Shown: piece after piece, positions 32,988 to 44,537 of the stretch
Numbering within the stretch: the stretch's first letter is position 1
How the letters are laid out: each line of letters starts with the position of its first letter
NCBI GenBank assembly: GCA_019454045.1
Contig: SKCR01033462.1
Location: forward strand, 1-64,000
Reading direction: 5' to 3'
DNA from: Zanthoxylum bungeanum
Taxonomy: Eukaryota > Streptophyta > Magnoliopsida > Sapindales > Rutaceae
Length of the DNA stretch: 64,000 bases
Notes under the pieces: model-generated
Told to the model about the DNA's origin: nothing
The model's database searches: none
Seen by the model: the letters and a program-made list of their open reading frames with translations, nothing else
Program-made: the position numbers and the translations under genes

Positions 32988-33277
32988 GATGATGCGTACC
33001 TGACCATTTTAGTTTGCGCCGTATCAAGTCCAAGTTCAACTGCATGATATATTTCCAAGTGCTTGTGCATATTGCCGTATCCACCAATAAATTTGTAAGA
33101 AACCCCACAATGGTTACATACTGCTCTTGGACTTTCATTTGCTGTATCAATTAAATGAAAAGGAATTTTGAAAACATCCAAGGAATGAGACTTAACTTCT
33201 CTTCTCCGTGAACCGATACTAGGGCCGCTCTCTTGGGTTGTCATATTTGACATTGTGTTCTTATATGAGTTTTCCAT
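32988..33277 (-). pseudogene. hAT transposase N-terminus with BED zinc finger
   Basis: An ATG at 33277 opens a frame with a basic segment (GSRRREVKSHSLDVF), then CNHCGVSYKFIGGYGNMHKH followed by LEIYH: two Cys and two His ligands in BED-finger spacing, as in plant RICESLEEPER/DAYSLEEPER-type hAT transposases. The hAT reading ends at 32988 with ...MVRYASS, where the Copia-1 LTR begins. The remaining visible part of the protein lies at 14763-15628 in the same orientation. Confidence 0.85.
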
Positions 33278-33489
33278 TTGTTGTTTAAGAAATTTTATAG
33301 AATTAGAGAATTGATAATGATAAATTGTAATTGTATATGAGAGAATTGAGAATGAGAGAATTGTAGGAATTGAGAGAATTGAGAATTGAGAAATTGGTGT
33401 GTTGAAATAATGAAAAATGACTTATATTTATACATTTTTAGAATATTTATGTGATATCTAAAATACCCTTATTGGGAAATCCTTAATTT

Positions 33490-33772
33490 TTTTTAAAGAT
33501 GGGACAGGGAGCAATTGAGCTGGCCCCAACAGCTAGTAGCCATTGGGGAGGGTTGGAACCCTACGGTTCCAATCGGAACCAAACGGTTCCGGTTGGAACC
33601 ATAGATAAAGCTGGAACAGTCCGGTTCCAGCGGTTCCTACCGGTTCGGTTGGGGTAAGAACCATAACCGAACTGATAAAATTCAGTTTCGGTTCCAGAAT
33701 CAGAAACGAAACCGATTGGAACTAGAACCGTCTAGTTCCAACCGGTTCGAAACCGGAACCTTGACTGGGTCT
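33490..33772. repeat. hAT subterminal region: many GGTTCC / GGAACC motifs
   Basis: More than a dozen GGTTCC, GGAACC or CCGGTT motifs in both orientations are packed between about 33545 and 33760, upstream of the transposase N-terminus. Subterminal short motif clusters bound by the transposase are known for hAT elements. The region ends '...ccggaaccttgactggg'; CAGTCAAGG read outward could be the terminal inverted repeat, but I found no partner end in the window. Confidence 0.65.
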
Positions 33773-33775
33773 ACT

Positions 33776-34173
33776 CATAATAATGATGATATTGGGTGAC
33801 TACGTAAACTCATCACGCTACATCTAATCTTTTACCATAGCAACCTAAGTTCCGAGCACTTATACCCTCACAATAATGACGGTCTTGGATATAAGTAGTG
33901 AGAACTCATTCATCTCCGAATTGACAAGACGAATCATCCAATAATGCTCCAACATTACTAATACTATTACTTAAATAAAGTAATCACCTAATCACGGGAG
34001 ATTTATGACAATCAAGTCATTAATTTAATTAGGACTAAAATTTTAATTTAAAACATGTTTTACATATCCAATATGTCTTATGCATAATTAAATTAAAATA
34101 CAGAGGCATAGATTCAAATACATGTCTAACATGCAATATGTGTTGTATGGTTAAACCTGCTTTGATACCATTT
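33776..34173 (-). other. Leader of a minus-strand copia-like element (with primer site 34159-34170)
   Basis: Next to the LTR at 34174 the minus strand reads TGGTATCAAAGC (34159-34170), one base different from the common copia primer site. The ~380 bases left of it are non-coding. The body of that element is missing, since hAT termini begin at about 33772. Confidence 0.6.
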
Positions 34174-34980
34174 TGTTCGGGCAGACGTGGAACCCCTAGA
34201 GTAAAATCGGTGCCCTACATAGCAGAAGTGGGTCTAACCCATGGATATCAAGCATGAGTGTAATTTTAAATTATTTAATGAAATACTATATTCCATTACG
34301 AGTGTATAGGAAAAACCGGGACTAAATCTAAGTCCGGAGGCACAAGAACGGATGAAAAAAATTTCATTGCACGCACGCGTGTGAAGTCATGCGATACAGT
34401 ACGCGCGCGCACTGTAGCGCATAGGTCTGAAAAATCCTTTTTTTTCAATTTCTTTTCATTCTTTCTTTAGCTCTTCAGCTCTCTAGAAACAAAGAGCTGA
34501 AGGCAATAGGGTCTTCTACCCTAAAATCTTTCAACCTTCCTTAAACATTCTCAAAACACCTAAAATTAATTTTAATTTCAAAATCAACATCAACACATGT
34601 TATAGAACAAAATTCAAGTTTTTCAAAATATCAAATATTTTTACAAAAATAAAAATTTATTCTAAATACGCATTTGCGTAAATTTTGAATCCAATACACA
34701 AACCAAATTAGAATCCCAATAAGAAATGTCTCGTGAATAATTCTAGGTCACTTAAAGGTGGTCAAATGATTCTAGAATGGTAGCCATAGCTCTAAGCTTT
34801 AATATAGAGTTCCAAAATTTAATTTTATGTTTTTGTCTAACATAAATAATTTGACCCAATTACAAGCATATCATATTTATACTTCCAAAGCATCCTCACA
34901 CAATTAATTAGCCTAATTTCAACATTAAGTTGTGTGATCATGCATCCAATACATAAAAGAACATAACTTAAGAGAAGTTA
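34174..34980 (-). mobile_element. LTR-1, first part (minus orientation), split by LTR-2
   Basis: It begins TGTTCGGGCAGACG and is the diverged reverse complement of LTR-2 bases 36700-37459, including the shared 'acgcatttgcgta' and 'tgatcatgcatccaatacat' blocks. At 34980 it is cut by LTR-2 and resumes at 37460. Confidence 0.85.
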
Positions 34981-37459
34981 TGTTGGAGTTGGTGATTGGA
35001 GTGCTAATCCAAATTGTACATTTTATTATTTATTAATAAAATAACTATATTTTCTTTCCATACCTTATTAATGGTATTGTCATTATGCGTATTAGATTGG
35101 TATATAGATATGCTAAGAATGAAATCGACCTTAGAATAGTCTTGTAGTAATAATAGACACTAGGTGGTCTGACATTGGGATAAGTATTACTATTATAAAC
35201 TATTCTTAAAGTAAATATTCCTAGTCGTTGGTTTTGGAATACGGTCGAATTCCTATAACCTATAAGACTAGCACATGTCGTATATTGGAATTGGAGTTCC
35301 AATGGTTTAACCTGATGTACCCTGAGTTTTGGAAACTCATATAGACGTGTGGGTATTGGTTGGACCGAATACTGAATGACTCACCAGTGATTCCTAATAG
35401 TTAGAAGTACACACCACCGTCAATAGGAATCTTCTCGAGTCGAGTACCATATGTAATCCTTTAACTATAGGATAACATTGATTTTGTGTGAGATCCTGCA
35501 TACTTTGATGCCATGTTTTTCAGAAACCTTTCATTGTCTGGCCTCTAGATGTTTGTTGGGTGTGGACCGATACACTTAGAAATCAAGTGCGAAGCAAGAT
35601 AGGATCTGTCGGTTCGTATGTGTACCATAAGGGATTTAGTTATCCATGTGAGTAAAGTAACGATTCTTAAAGCTTTGGCCAAAGTCGATCACCTATGGTG
35701 GATCGCATCAGTTATGAAAAATCGTGGAAATGTCGACATGAGATATGCGCCTCAGAAACCTGACAATATATTCTATATTTCCTGAGCACAACTCGGATAG
35801 CATACGACGAAGGGATTGTTAAACATATATGATAACCTCGACTTGTATAGTTTGGAAAGGTCGTTCATGTTCTTCGCGAATTTGGAGGTGGCCGAATTGC
35901 GTATATATTAGCTAGGCTTGTATGACGAACGTGTTTGAACTTAGAGAGTCCCAATATGAAGTGTACTCATTGAGCACTTGGGCAGCCGATTAATTTTGAT
36001 AAAAGATAATATTCGATATTATAATTATCAACTAAGATAATCAAGTGTTATTGGATAACAATGATTATTTACTTTGACCTAATTGGATTAATTGAATTAA
36101 TTCAATAATTACACAAGGGCTTGATTGTAAAATCGTAATCTTCTCTACCATTGAGGATATTATGGTAATTGTAAGTATGTAATAATAGGTGGTTTTGGCT
36201 TGATTTAATTGGATTAAATCAAAGTGACAAATATTTAACTAATCCATTTCCTAATCCTTAACTTGATTTAATTGGATTAAATCAAAGTGGGAGACAATGG
36301 AGATTAGTCACACCTAATTATACATATTTAGACAAATTAGATTAAGCCCACATAGAAATTGATTACAACTTTTATTAATTAAAAATTGCTTAAGTTTTGC
36401 TATAAATAGTAAGCTTTAGGAAGGTTTTAATTAAGCAAAGCAAAAGCTTGAGAAATCTAAGTACAAGTAAATTCTTAGAGAAATTTGTCTAACTTAGAGA
36501 AGTGTTTAGAGAAGTTTGTGAGGTCTCTACAACATTTCATCTAGGAGAAATCAAGATTGGATCTTGGATTGAAGATTGGTAATATTGGAATCAAGATTGG
36601 ATCTTGGAGTGGAGCTTACAAACCTTGGAGGTTATCCTACCATTTCAACAAGAGACTGAGATTGGATCTTTGCATCAAACTTGCTAGGTAAGTTTAAACT
36701 TCTCTTAAGTTATGTTATTTTATGTATTGGATGCATGATCACATGGCTTAATATTGAAATAAGGCTAATTAATTGTGTTAGGATGCTTTGGAAGTATAAA
36801 CACAATATGCTTGTAATTGGGTCAAAATATTTATGTTAGACATAAACATAAAATTAAAGTTTGGAGCTCTAGATTAAAGCTTAGAGCTATGGCTACCGTT
36901 CTAGAATCACTTGACCACATTTCGGTGACCTAGAATTGTTCACGAGACATTTCTTATTGGGATTCTAATTTGGTTTGTATATTGGATTCAAAATTTACGC
37001 AAATGCGTATTTAGAATAAATTTATGTTGTTATAAAAATATTTGATATTTTGAAAAACTTGAATTTTATTCTATAACATGTGCAGATATTGGTTTTGATG
37101 TTAAAAATTAATTTTTGGTATTTTTGAAGTGTTTATGGATGATCGGAAGAAATTAGGGTAATGGAAATAAATTAAAGAAAACAAAGAAAACGAAAAAAAT
37201 TGAAATGCTGATTACGCGCATAGTGCGCGCGTGCAATGTAGCGCGCGCATACGTGCTGCTCGCACTAATTTTTTTTTCGCTCATTCTTGAGCTTTCGGTC
37301 TCCGATTCAGTCCCGATTTTTTCATATACACTCGTAATGGAATGTAGTATTTCATTAAATATTTTAAAATTACACCCATGCTTTATATCCATGGGTTAGA
37401 CCTATTTTCACTGCGCGGGGCACCGATCTGACCCTAAGGGTTCCATAATTTCCCCGACA
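34981..37459 (+). mobile_element. LTR-2: solo LTR inserted in LTR-1 in opposite orientation
   Basis: Ends TGTTGGAGTTGG...TCCCCGACA, length about 2.48 kb, with no internal coding. The flanks are AGTTA (34976-34980) and AGTTC (37460-37464), a duplication with one mismatch. LTR-1 sequence continues on both sides ('agagaagtt' left, 'caaacttacctagc' right), corresponding to the contiguous 'gctaggtaagtttaaacttctctt' region of LTR-2 itself. It is therefore a member of the same family. Confidence 0.85.
36401..36409 (+). promoter_or_regulatory. TATA box of LTR-2
   Basis: TATAAATAG, a near-ideal plant TATA box, about 1.42 kb into the LTR. Confidence 0.55.
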
Positions 37460-37590
37460 AGTTCAAACTTACCTAGCAATTTTGATACAAAGATCCAATC
37501 TTCTTCTCTTTGTTGAATTGATAGAAGAACCTCCAAGGTTTGCAAGCTTCACTCCAAGATCCAATCTTGATTCCAATATTAGCAAGCTTA
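37460..37590 (-). mobile_element. LTR-1, second part
   Basis: Reverse complement of LTR-2 bases about 36575-36705, with 'ctccaagatccaatcttgattccaatatta' matching 'taatattggaatcaagattgg...'. Homology ends at about 37588, so LTR-1 is truncated there. Confidence 0.8.
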
Positions 37591-38025
37591 CAGATGTCAG
37601 TATAATATTTTAGTTCGAGTAGAGATATCCCCACATCTTATAATGCAATTCACAAGAAAGCAGTTTAAAGGCATACAATTGCACACATATCAATAATTAA
37701 GATAGTAAAAAGAAAATGCAAAGTTACAAATATCCAGAGGTTATTAAAGCAGTGATAAAGTGCTAATGAAACGGATTAGGATACATATCTTTTCGGATAT
37801 AAATATTTTTAGGTTAATTAATGTCCGGATATTTTTATCAACGTCCGCCCAGACTTGATATAAGTCATGCCAGAGGTACTGCATTGAACTAGAGAATAAA
37901 ACAAGCAACATGAGGCGTAAAACAACAGTAAGATAAATCCTTATGCATAATAACAATAATAACAACATAATAGTGACAATGCATGCTTTAAATTAAAAAA
38001 TATGAATCATGATTATAACAATAAT
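37591..38025. other. Unassigned AT-rich DNA
   Basis: About 430 bases with no ORF, repeat or motif that I recognise, between LTR-1 and the duplicated segment. Confidence 0.4.
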
Positions 38026-38323
38026 GATGAAACAGGTAAAATATCATGATAAAAACGATAATATCAATAATGATAAGGGTAATAACGAATAAAAAAATGG
38101 TCAATATAATAACATAGGAATCACAAATAACAGAATGCAAAGCGCATATTATTCATAAATAATAAAATGCAAATCACAAATAACAGAATGCAACTACGTG
38201 ATAGAAATGTGCTTGTTGATGTGCATGTCCAGCCAGATATGTGTTAGCTCCTTCCGGAGATGTTGTATATCAGGAAAAAACTAAATCACAATGATGGAAA
38301 CAAGGGTGCCCACATGTCATACC
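38026..38323. repeat. Duplicated segment, copy A, part 1
   Basis: It matches 52994-53283 ('gatgaaac.ggtaaaa...', 'ggaatcacaaataacagaatgcaaagcg', 'aatgtgcttgttgatgtgcatg', 'gtcatac'). Copy A additionally contains a short internal duplication ('aatcacaaataacagaatgcaa' twice). Its end ATACC (38319-38323) is the left target duplication of the solo LTR that follows. Confidence 0.85.
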
Positions 38324-41313
38324 TGTTAGTTCAATGTGTGTTGGCAACTTCCGTAAAAAAAATCTTCAATTGAGTTTTAATGAGTTTTGAAGATCTCGGA
38401 GTAATTAGACAAGTATTTGGACAACATCAGATAAATATATTAGAACGACATTCACTCTTTTTGACATTCCAGAAGATCTAGAGCTCTGATTGACATGAGG
38501 TCAATGTCATTGGAAAGTAGACTCGAAGAGATCGCGTATATAAAAAGAACGCATGATTTGGCCAAGGGACGAGAAAATTACAAGTGTTTTAAATTGTACC
38601 TTAAAATCAGTTCGTGACGTGCGTTTGTATTGCGTTTGTCTTAGCATTCTAATGCCTGGAGGCAAGAACTTTGCATTTGAGGCGGGGTTGATGTGAGTTC
38701 GAATGTTCATACGTAAGTGGGTTATTTTGGACGTGTTTTAGGCCAGTTTTACATAAGGAAAACCTGTCATTTACCCTACCTATTTAAACAAATACATAGC
38801 CACTTTACCTAGGTGAAAATATACTATTTTAGAATCCACCATATACTTTTTATCTTCCTTCTTGACAATCAACCTAGAAGACTTCATTGATTCCATTATC
38901 TTTTTTGCTTTGGTAAGATTGATCTATGGTAACTATCAACACAAAAACACAACCTTAACCCAATTTTCTAAGCCTTCAGAGTTCTAAAGAACGAAGATTG
39001 GTAGTCATAGTTCTGGCATTACGAATTCGCAGGGTTGATCTACTTAGAGAATTCAGAGGTTCTTCGAGTTTTTATAATTTAGAGGTATTCGAATCGGTGA
39101 AGTTGTCATCATAGATCCTATATCATCACTATAAGTTTTCGATATCATAATAGATTGGGGTGGTAGCCTATTCTCATAGTGGTTTTTTACTCGCACGAGT
39201 TTTCCCTTTTGTCAATAAAATTTATTTTGTGATTCTCTTTATTGCCTTGATATTTACTTTATATTATATCTGCTTGTTGGTTTCTATTATATGTCCCAAG
39301 GAAAGATTAAGCATATGAAATACAACAATGAATATATATTAAAAGATGAAGTATGGCGGAATCATACTTACAAAGCTTTCGTGATGAGAAGTGATGAAGA
39401 AAATCTTTGAATCTCCAAGCTTCAATTTTCGGCCAAGGGAGGAAGAAGAGTTGAAGCTCCAAGCTTTGTGTATTCCAAGCTCTTTGATGGTTTCCTTATC
39501 ACCTCCTTTGATTCTTCAATGTGCTAGCAAATGGAGAAAAGAAAATCAAATCTTCTTTGCCCTAATGGAAGTCACGGCATTGTGAGAGAGAGAGGGGAGT
39601 TCTTGTGTAATTGATTTTTGTTACCAAAAATCAATTTATATTTATGCCATAATATTTATTAAATTAATAATAAACTTATGACACAAATCATGCAATGGCT
39701 TAGAGTGTCAAACACTCAAACTCCATGCAAAACCATTGAGTGTATTGTACACTATCACCATGCAATGTATTAACAATTAAATAATGCATAATATGACATG
39801 TGTCATGTGGGCCCCACACGTTTCCAAATGAAAGTGGGCCCACGTGCACTCACGCGTTCGGGTTCGATATTTCCGAAATACCGAACTTACGTCGCGACGT
39901 TAATTAAATCGAATTTAAATAAATAATTGCGCCTGGCGATATTATTATTTACGTCGCTAACGAATTAATTCTAAATTAACTCGTTTGCCCGAATTAAAAT
40001 CTAATTTTAATTTCGCGTCGAAATCGAATTTCGATTATTATATCGAATATAATAATTTTATCGATTAATTCCAAATTAATCGTTCTCTCTCTAAACAAGG
40101 CACTTTATCCAAGATAAAGTTTCTCCGCAATTAATCCAAGATTAATTAAGTCCGAATCAAATATCATAGGTGAATCTTCAGGAAGCGACCCAAGAGATCT
40201 CCGGATATGTTGGCAGTAAATACGGTCGTCGGATAATCTGAACACGTACGTACCTCGTACTACGTTCTTACCGATTCACAAGACAAGGTTGGCTTCTAGC
40301 AAAGCGTCATGCCTGCCCAATTCTCCAGAAATATTCTTATATGAATATAAGATCTATATCAAGCGTAGTATACCGTAGTATTGCGTACATCGATCCAGTA
40401 TCGGACGATCACATGTTAGGCCTGGGGCTGGAGAAGTGTCTGCCCCGTACGAAACATATATCGGACATCAAGCAACTAGTCTCTTTAAATCGGACAATCC
40501 TGACCTGGTCATATTGTCCCGACGGTTGCAACCTTTTATAGAGAACTAGTTATGTGTCCTGCGTGATCATCACCTCCATATGTCTGAAGTGATACTTCCA
40601 TCTCGACATCACATCCAGTACACTACGATTCTTGATAAACCCAGAAGAGGTGTACACAGAACCGGTTAAGGTCCCCAACCACCAAAACCAAAGTTTACCG
40701 ATTGTCGCAAGTACTAGCGATGTAAGTCTCAGGTTAAGACCATATACACCTACCCTGATGCGGCCTCCCATAGACACGCAGACATACTACCAATGGGATT
40801 CCGCGGGGTCTATCCAGAGCGAAGCTGTTTTCCGTACCATCGGTAAAACACAACCTCCTATCGCACTTGCATAAGTATCCAATACTTAAATATATGAGAA
40901 CTATGCCGTTGTGCCCTCACAACGTGCACAAGCGCAATACTAGTCTATTCCGCATTATCGATGTCCGATCTCGATAATACTCCGACTAGGGATATTCAAT
41001 GATTAAACCTTTATGGATTGATACTGTCTCATATCATCTCAATCCGGTATTAATCATATGGACTTTCGCCATTTATATATCAAAGTAAATAATATTACAA
41101 AACGGCAAAAGGCAATTTCATTATCACATAGTTAATTTTGTACAATAATACAATATCATTTACAAACAGTGACGCTATGGGACATAATGTCTAACACTGC
41201 TTAGAATTAAGAGTGCTAGTTGATTCAACCTATAGTTGCTCTACTTTTGACTTGTCTTAGATAGAGTAGTATTCCTCATAGGGTCAGAACCTTAGGACAA
41301 AATCGAATTTTCA
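38324..41313. mobile_element. Older solo LTR (about 1.06 kb net), split by a younger solo LTR
   Basis: It begins TGTTAGTTCAATG and ends ...GAATTTTCA, flanked by perfect ATACC duplications at 38319-38323 and 41314-41318. The paralogue at 53280 reads straight through ('gtcatactttagcgtgg'), confirming the boundaries. The net LTR is 38324-39274 plus 41202-41313. Features such as 'tcatagtggttttttactcg...gagttttccc' (about 39175-39210) resemble U5 regions of copia LTRs; the family is otherwise unidentified. Confidence 0.88.
39275..41196 (-). mobile_element. Younger solo LTR of the LARD-like family, duplication CTGCT
   Basis: TGTTGGTTTC...TGTCTAACA, 1922 bases, flanked by perfect CTGCT at 39270-39274 and 41197-41201. 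It is related to the LTR at 4069-6187 in the same orientation: shared 'cgtcgctaacgaattaattc', 'ctccggatatgttggcagt', 'ccaatgggattccg' and 'gtgacgctatggg' blocks. No internal sequence remains, as expected after LTR-LTR recombination. Confidence 0.93.
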
Positions 41314-41413
41314 ATACCTTTAGTGTGGTTTGGCTCAAAAGACTCTTTATGAATGCTGATTTGTTGCTGGATCCGTACTAAAAAGAGAAAGCTTCAAAGA
41401 TTGGTAGGTTTCT
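41314..41413. repeat. Duplicated segment, copy A, part 2
   Basis: It matches 53284-53375: 'tttagtgtggtttggctcaaaagactctt...' and 'gaaagcttcaaagatt'. It lies between the solo LTR and Copia-2. Confidence 0.85.
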
Positions 41414-43807
41414 TGTTGGGGTTGGTGCTCAGAGCGCCAATTCCGGTTGTATTTTGTTAAATACTTTTGTAAAACATTATTATTATGAATAATATATGCA
41501 GTTTCTATAATATAATCTATTCTTTTATATGGTAAAGACGTAATGACCCTAGAATGATTAGTCATGATACAGTTGTAAAAGCGTCGCAACGGACATTGAG
41601 ATGTATCATGACGTTGTCATTTTCAGACAGTTCCTGGTCAAGGTTTACACTACTTGGTCAGTATAGTAAACCCGTTGAGACCGGTACATGTCGTATACTG
41701 GAATATATGATTCCAATGGTTTCTCAATGAACCATTAGTCTTGGAGACTAGTATAGACGTGTAGGTGTTTATAGCGGATAAACACTGAACGACTCACCGA
41801 AGATTCTTAATGGATGGTACACCAGCGTCAATAAGAATCTTCTTGGGTTGAGTAGCACTTGTGATTCTTAGACTTGAGATGCCATTGTGGGCACATGAGA
41901 CATCTTCTACACTTAGACGGCAGTCACGTCACCGATCTATTTAGATCAGACCTCCGCCTGTTCGTTGGTTGTAGATAGATCCTCAGGGTGTCCTATGTGT
42001 ATCAAGATAGGATCCGTCAGTTCTGTGTACCAGAGCATAGGTAGTCCATATGATTAGCAATCAGATAAAACCATGGGCCCGTGGTAAGTTTAGAAGTTAG
42101 TTCTAAACATTCTTTTTGAGATTGCTAATACAATAGTCGACTGGATAGTCCCGATAGAGATTTGACGTTTACATCTATATCTCTGGGATTTATCCGGATA
42201 CCTGTGACGGAGGAATTATACATTTGCGATGACCTCGACCTGTATGGTTTAGCGAGATTATCCGTGATCGTCATAATCTACGGGTGGATAGATTATGGAC
42301 ACGAAATTAGATTTTGTGACGGATATACCTGAACCTAGAGAGTCTCAATAATGAAACATACTCGTTGAGCACTAGATCAACATAAATAAATAATATTGAT
42401 TATTTATAAAGTCGTTTAATGGTTAAACGCAAGATACATGCTAAAGAGACTAGATAGTCATTTCTTAATTATTGTGTATTTACATTTAATACTTGATTAA
42501 TTTAAATACACATTAATTAATAGTCAAAATGAGTTATTTGACTTATTTCCTAAATGAATATTTAATGTAAATATTGTACATATATTTAATATATTTGTAT
42601 TTGATTAATTAATTAATTATTTAATTGTTAAATGATTAAATTAATTAAAATATAAATATCTTATGTTAGGATAATTAAAGTTAATGATGATAGTTGCAAT
42701 TGTTGACTTTAAATAAATGTCATTAAAATGTTATTAGATATTTATGCAAGTTGATAAAGTGATAAAGTTTAAATGAAATTGAAATTTACATTTGTGATTT
42801 GGTTAATGCATTTTCGGCCAAGGCCAAATTTTAACAAGTATAAATTGTTTTCATTTATTTTCTTTTCACTTAACCTAATACACATTTCACAAAAAGAAAA
42901 CACCATTAAAGAAACCTTGAAGAAGCTTGAAAGAAAAGAAAAACCAAGGAAAGCTTGATTTTAGTAAGTTTTCTCCAACTTACTATTAGTAAGGAAAATG
43001 TTCCTTAGGATCTAGGCTTCCATATATGATATCCTTAGGTTATTTCTTTCTTTGTTCTTTGCGTTTTTGTTGATGGAAAGTTTGGTGAAGTTGTAAAGCA
43101 TGTATGATGAAGAAAGGATGTAACTATTGTAGTTATATGTATTCTTTTAAGGTTTATGAAACCATGTTGCTATTCTAGAGTTGTTGACCCACTCTTAAAT
43201 ACCTAGATTTGATCTTGAGTTGTTTCATTGTGTTGAGACTTGAATTAGATGAAAGATTGATGATTGAAACATTGATTTAATGTAAATGGCCTAATTTGCC
43301 CAATTTGTGGAAATTGAAAAATTAGGGTTTATAACCTATTCCAAATTTGGGGGTTTTCATATATGTTGAGCATTTGGGTGTGTATATGATGCATGCAAAG
43401 TTTCATGTTGATTGGATTTCATTTGGATGAGTTTTGAAGCATGAAATGACCAAATGGTCAATTTTGCACCAAATGGTGCTCACGGCAATGGCATGGAATT
43501 TTGGGGATTTTGTGGCTTTTGGTGTTTTGATGTTTTGAACATGCTAAGTTCATCTTAGAAATGATTTAGAATCATTCAAAATTGATTAGATCAATTTCGG
43601 ACTAAAATGGACAAAATACCATATAAGGGTAATTTGGTAATTTCACTTGAATTTGATTCATTTGAAATTTTATTTCATAATTTGATTATTGGAATATTAA
43701 ATAAATATGTTTATTTAATTAATCCGAGAAAAAGTTTTGAAATCTGAAAATCTGATTTTCACCGCTTCCGCTGCATTACCGGACTCACCCCCTAAATAAC
43801 CCCTACA
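41414..43807 (+). mobile_element. Copia-2 5' LTR (2.39 kb)
   Basis: TGTTGGGGTTGG...CCCCTACA. It retains about 620 bases (roughly 41742-42360) that are missing from the 3' LTR. Outside that gap the two LTRs are very similar, and most of the differences I could list are single-base indels. Confidence 0.92.
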
Positions 43808-43810
43808 AAA

Positions 43811-43822
43811 TGGTATCAGAGC
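43811..43822 (+). other. Copia-2 primer-binding site
   Basis: TGGTATCAGAGC, the canonical initiator-Met tRNA complement, three bases after the LTR. Confidence 0.92.
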
Positions 43823-44537
43823 GAGTCTGATTCTAGGCCACCTAAAATGATTAGCCTTCATTGAATCAATGTTTAATCATGTTTTCTTGACTTTGTGCAT
43901 GCTTATTAGGATCTAAACTGGTTAGATTTAGGGTGTATGACACTTAGCGGAAAATCCCTAATAATAAAGTTTTAATGTAATTATGTATTTGATGCATGTT
44001 ATATGGTCCGTCTTGTCAATCCGAGACCGTGCCTATGCTGTGAGGGTGTAGCCGATAAATATTTATTTATACCGGATGTATATGAGATACTAGATAAATT
44101 CAAGCGAAAGCGGAATTCTGAACGTGCCCTAGCTGTCAGGATTACGTAAGTAACTTGAGTTTATCATTGGCGAGTTTAACCTTGGTACGTCTCCTTGTGG
44201 GCCTGCCTTCGCAGCGACAACGAGAAACGGCCAGGACCGGGTACTTTGGAGTCATTAGTGAATGATTGACAAATGAGTTGTCTACCTGATGAATATACGT
44301 AGGCGAGACCGTGCCTCTGCTGTGAGCCGAAATATATTCACGGGATCCACTTTTCACTATTTATATTTAATTTAATTATTAAATATTTGTATTCTGTTTT
44401 GGGATTACAGTATTGCATGATTTAGTGGGAGGGGCATATTAGATTAAAAATCCATGATCTAGTTTATGCTTTTGATATTATATGAAACTGCTTTATTTCT
44501 GCTAACCGTTTTTCGTGATCTATATGATAGATTTGCG
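43823..44537 (+). other. Copia-2 leader
   Basis: About 715 non-coding bases. The phrase 'cgagaccgtgcct.tgctgtgag' occurs twice (about 44021 and 44306), a short internal repeat. The 72 bases before the gag ATG (from 44466) are also open in frame, but homology with other Gag proteins begins at 44538. Confidence 0.7.

Noticed and set aside
34174..37590. Foldback transposon or long MIRNA-like gene
   Set aside because: The inverted repeat is fully explained by one LTR inserted in reverse in another, with near-matching duplications AGTTA/AGTTC.
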